Made by a program: the position numbers and the translations under genes
Shown here: piece after piece, positions 38,001-44,000 of the stretch
Layout of the letters: each line of letters starts with the position of its first letter
How positions within the stretch are numbered: position 1 is the stretch's first letter
NCBI GenBank assembly: GCA_934045075.1
Contig: OW203726.1
Location: 4,039,535-4,103,534, forward strand
Direction: 5' to 3'
Source of the DNA: Yponomeuta sedellus
Lineage: Eukaryota; Arthropoda; Insecta; Lepidoptera; Yponomeutidae
DNA: 64,000 nt
The notes under the pieces: model-generated
Seen by the model: only the letters and a program-made list of their open reading frames with translations
The model's database searches: none
Told to the model about the DNA's origin: nothing

Positions 38001-41000
38001 AGTGCATACATATTTTGACAGTTTGGAGTTGTCCAAGGTGCTGTTACAAAAACTAAATCACCGTCTAATAAAAAAAACTTATACTATCATACAATCGAAT
38101 AGGTATATTCTCTTAAAATCGAAGCAAACAAAGTGGCTAGCTAGAGGACTCCATTTTGAGTCACTAGTGACATTATTATAAAACTGCATTTATCGTCAAG
38201 CAGCCATTAGATTACAAAATTATTAGGCGTAAAACAGCTCGTTTGCTCGTCTCATAAACATGATATATGCCGCTCGTAGGTGGTACTGCCAGGTTGGGAA
38301 ATTGACCGCCATATTGGCTATTTAGAAATGTGTCATGGGACCTGAAAATTGTAATCATTGATCACAACGTTGTTGTCATTGGTAAAACAGATCAAATTCA
38401 ATATTACACAAAATACAAAATGACCAGCTGCGTCGACCATTACTATACATATAGTCGTCTACAAGCTTTGGACGCGGCTTACAAATCGTATGGTCACCTA
38501 CTTTTTTTAACCTTTTTACTAGAAAAACATAAAATTTAAGCGATTTGAACTACGAAATGACGGACCGACGACCGGAAAAGGTGGCTGGTCGTGACTGGAT
38601 GGCGAAAACGGGAGATCGGGTCTTGTGGCGCACCCTGGGGGAGGCATATGTCCAGGAAATAAATGAATGAATAAATGAACTACGAAAAAGATTCGCCCAA
38701 AAAACCCGAATGAATACGAATATACGGGTTTTTTTTTCTAAATGTTGGCGACATTCGGCGGCCAGGATTCGGCAACACTGATCGTGGGCGGTATGCACGT
38801 AGTTAGCGTTCACAGTTATAATCACCGGCTTTAAGACCGACGAAAATATATATTTTTTTGTTCATGTTTATTGTTAATGAAATGCGTATTGAACGGATTT
38901 GAACTACTTTCGAATTAACACACATTTACAATATTGTTATTTATTTTATAGAAAACGATGAATAACGATACATAATTATATATTAAACACGGCGAATCGC
39001 GATTATTGATTATTAATATTTATTAGTATACCCGTGACCACGGCAACTGCAACGCTGCCGAAACATCGGAAATTAAGGTAATTACGTTTGACCTAATAAA
39101 TAATCGCGATTAGACCCGATTAATATTTAACTATTCTGTATCTGTTCAAAAATTTGTGAATATGGAATAATAGTTTCTACTCTCCCAATTTACAATGCCG
39201 TTTTGATTGAAACAGTAAGTACAGTACTACACATCATATAAGTCCCTTAGGGAATCTACGTTCGCGCAGACTAGGAAGAAGTGTAACGAAAGTACCCGAA
39301 GCTATAAGTACATTCAACATGATCTTTACCAGATACGGTTAAGGTGCAGAATTGATTGCCGCAGTAGCGCTACCTATTTCGCTCACGCTAATATTGCCAA
39401 ACTAATAGTCACCTGCATCGATGACGTTGAATCAACCAATAGCAACAAAGGCGCGCGGCCTGCCATAAAATGAAACTATCTGATTGGTCGATCAACTTGC
39501 CGCACATACAAAATTTGTTCATCTGCGCAGGTACATCCGCGAGACTTATTTCTTGTGTAGCACTGTAAGTGTATTTAAGCCTTGAGAGTTTTCCAAGTTG
39601 ATTTTATTATAAAAAATATTTGTATTGATTAATAGGACCTGTTTGATATTTTTTAAACACATTGTCAACACACCAATCGTCAACACAATAATGTAAACTT
39701 TGCGTGTCGATGATATCGAGGCATCTATTTTTAGCCGCTCCATTTATAATAAGGAATTACCAAGCCTGTCACGAGATAGTGCCAATTTAGCAGCCTTTAT
39801 AGTGGTCTAAAATTAGACCACTTAGTGCTGACAACACACCCCTCTAGTGACACACAATTCAGTACCATTAATACGAAAGCCTGGGTCACAAGTTACTCTT
39901 TTGTTTGAAGACTTTTACTAAGATGAATGTTATTTATTAGCGACTGTGCGAATGAAGCTAAAACTACACTTGGATGAAAATTTAGAAGTTTACCAAAGCA
40001 ATTTAGATCTCCGAGACAGGTCGTAAGAGTTTAGGATACTTAAAATAATGGTGATGATAAATACAGATATATTGTGCTAGAAATTCACATATAGCGTCTA
40101 ATTCGTGAGCAATAAGAGCTAACTAAACATTTGAACATATTCGTAGGTGTGGTACTATGTAGATCAACTGAAGAATTGTAATTTGAGCATTCGCTAATTG
40201 ATGTCACATGTAAAGTGCTTGCAATAAAGCATACGCTTTGTTACAAGCGCTCTAGTGAGAATTAAAAATAAAAATAAAGTTTACGCCAATAAAATAAACC
40301 AGAATCCTCAAAGCACCTCGTAGTAACTGAAGGTTGCAATGTTTTCCAACAACAAACACTTGAACAATACCGTGAAAACCAGTCACCTGACAGTACGTGA
40401 TTTACATACTCACCCAAGTACTTATAGATAAAAATGACGTCATTTATTTTATTATCAAACGCGACTCCAGTACCTCCAATCTCTACACTTGAGGCTTAAC
40501 TTGTTATGCTGGAAACCTCAGAATCAGGTGATTTTTTGGCATATTGGCAACGCTGAATGTTTATCTGTACGTTTTACTTACAAAACGTTGGATACTATTT
40601 AACTTTAAACAGCAATAGGTAGCCAGAGCGACGTGAATGCCAATACATAATAATAACGGCAAGAATGTACAAAAAAGGTACGACGGTTTTCTAGTAAATA
40701 CGACGAACTGGCAATACAGTGTAGAACGCCCTACTAGCACTCTGGAACGATGATCTTAAGCAAAATTCTGTTAGCGGCTGCATGCAAATGCATGCATGTA
40801 CAGAAAGAAGTGGCTTGTCTTCGTTTGGCCTATGTCCAGCAGTATATAATATGGGCTGATCGATTGATTGACAATAACATAAAACAAATGAATGATGCTG
40901 TGACTTGTGGATTACGGGAAAGGTACACACGCCCACCGCTCGATTAGCCGTTAAGGCGCTTAGATACCAAGACAGAAGTGGTGGGTTCGATTCGCACTGG

Positions 41001-44000
41001 GGGCCGCCGTACATTTGTATAAGTGGTCCCAGACTGGATGTTTATTCATCTTTGTGATGTCCTTGCCTGGATGCCACAATACATCTGATGGCCTTTTTGC
41101 ATCTACTTAATGAGATGATTTATACAGCGTCCAGTGGCATCTTCAGTCACACTCTCAGATGTGTTCTAAGGTCACATTAGATGGGTGAAGGGAACACTCC
41201 GACGCTGTAGTGCCTGAGACATGGTTTTATAGATGGTGTAGGCTTGCCCAGTTTTATACCATCCTGACAGCTTAGTCGGCCTAGCCCACGGGAAAGACTA
41301 GTCAATACGTGCGGAGCCAACCAAGCCGCGGGTTTCCTCACGATGTTTTTCTTCACAGTTAGCGTGTGGTATTGCGACCTGCAAATTTGCAAAAGTACGT
41401 GACTTTGAAATTAAACAGTCTTTGGTACATGCCCGCACTGGGGATCGAAACTGGGGCTCTCGCTTGCGAGTCCATGGTTCTACCCACTGAGCTACCACCG
41501 CTGATTCCATAATACTGAGTGCTTAGTGCGCGTTTGACAGATCCAATCGAATAACTTTACTACCGCGTTAATCGAGCATTGAGTAGTGGGTATGAGTAAG
41601 TTAACCGTTCGAAATGGCAAAACGCTGTCACAGTACAACTCGCACTCGCGTTTATTCGTGTTTTGGCTGGTAAACGTGTTCACTTCTCAACGTAAACCAT
41701 TACAACTCCCACTCAGCAATTTTAATTTCCATACTTGTCGCTAGGTGGCGCTTCCTCGATGCCATAGAAATATGAGTTTACGTTAACGCGATCGAGTAGT
41801 TAAAAAACTCGCACTAAGCACTCTGGGATCCATAGTATAGTTAGTAGTTACCTGGGGCATTATTATGTATCCACTGAGTTGGGTGACGTTGATTTTTTAC
41901 TTCTTTAGGCTTCTCTAGCTGTCAAATGCATGCATATTTTCACACTTTGGAGTTGTCTAAATCCTTAACTGTGATGATAATATTAAAAACCTATTTAGAG
42001 GCTAAAAATTCCACCCATGCCGGGATTCGAACCCGCGACCTCTGGCTATCCGTGCCAGCGCTCTTTCCAACTGACCTAACGGGCGACTCACCGGCATCAG
42101 TGAAATGTCGAACCTCTTTACACTATTCTCTGTATTACGTACAGGCAGCGACATCTGGCTTAAGTAAATTGCATCACTTACAGCCCCGACTACCTACTTT
42201 GCAGTAAGGTTTTTACATCGGAATGATATCACTGTACCCACATCATTATACTATTTTTATTTTTAATGCACTAACCCGTGCTAAGGACAATTTTAAAAAC
42301 CTATTTAGAGGCTAAAAATTCCACCCATGCCGGGATTCGAACCCGCGACCTCTGGCTATCCGTTCCAGCGCTCTTTCCAACTGAGCTAACGGGCGACTCA
42401 CCGGCATCAGTGAAATTTCGAACCTCTTTTCGAATCTCTGTATTACGTACAGGCAGCGACATCTGGCTTAAGTAAATTGCATCACTTACAGCCCCGACTA
42501 CCTACTTTGTAGTTAGGTTTTTACTTTGCAGTTAGGTGATAGATATGTAATAAATAGAGTGGAATGTTACGTAAAAGAAGGGCTGGTCCCAAACCATAGT
42601 TTAAAGTTTGGGACCAGTTCACTTACTGTCTGAATTTTTCAAGCCGCCCTACGCCCTCTGACATGGCTTAACGACTGCCATCTATCGACGGCAGCCGTCA
42701 CCAACTGCATAAAGTCGTCGTCGTCGTCAGGCTATACTAGTCTACTGCTGGACATAGCCCTCCCCTAAAGAGCGCCACGTTGTGCTATCATAGGGGGTAA
42801 TGCCCATAATCCCCACGCTGGGCAATTCGGGTTGGGGATCGCAGTTCGGTAGAATTGTATCGCAGGGGGCGCTGCTGCCCAACCCCCCCCGGTTTGTGTC
42901 CCTTAGTCGCCTTTTACGACACCCGCGGGAAGAATTGGGCTGGTGCTATTCTCTAGGCCGACACCACACAGGCACTGCTTAAAGTGCCTTGTGCGAGTCC
43001 TAATAAATTATATTAAACTTACCACATAGGCGAACCCTTGCGCGACCTCGACAACGTAGGGCGACTCGCCCGCTTTGACGCCGGGCTTATCATGCTTCCC
43101 GGCCGGCCGCCGCTCGATCGTGGACGAGTCGAAGAGGAGTTTCCTGCCACGCCAGTCGCACTCCTTGAATAGCAGCAAACGCACCTGCTCCGGGCCTATT
43201 CTGGAGGGCCTGCAATGGGGGAGACTGTTAGCTTACTAACAGACTTCGAAGAAAGGAGGAGGTTCGCAATTTGTCGTAGAATTAACGAAAAATAAACCAT
43301 GATTATTATTGGAACTTAAGCGAACGGGGAGGCCATTGCCCAGCAGTAGGAGACAATCGAAGCCACAATAAAAAAAATAACTCCAATGTGACCTAGTGGA
43401 ACCGAGTGACTGGATCAAACACTAGAGTTAAGCAAGAAGAACAAGCGCGGTCAGGTGCTGAATGGGTGACCATCCCGTGACTACCGCTAAAGGCAATTTT
43501 TCCGAGCGCCTCCGTGCTTCGCAAGGCACGCTAAGCCGTTGGTGCCGGCTGTCATGTAATGGCCGTCGTTAAGCCACGTCGGAGGCCTTAAGAGCAGCTT
43601 GATAACTTCTGCCAGTAAGGCCCACCAATGTCTTACAATGCTCCACCAACCTGGACTTGGCCCCCATGGAGGAGTATGGCTTCACCTTCCTGCGACGCAG
43701 GAGACCAGTGCCCTAGTAGTGGGGACATACAAAGGGTTGATATCAATGAGATAAAAACATTTTTTGCCCATGTTCTCTATTTGTGGATTTTGCATAGTGC
43801 AAAATAGGTTTTTTTTACCAATCATATTGCGTACAGACCAATCAAACAAATTTGCCACATTATCTATCGTTTGTGCTGATTCAGTAAACTGTTTTAAAAA
43901 TAGACTGGATCATTACATAAAAACAAAAACAAATCAAGTGCTTATACTATTTTTATTTTTAATGTACTAACCCGTGCTAAGGACAATATTAAAAACCTTT

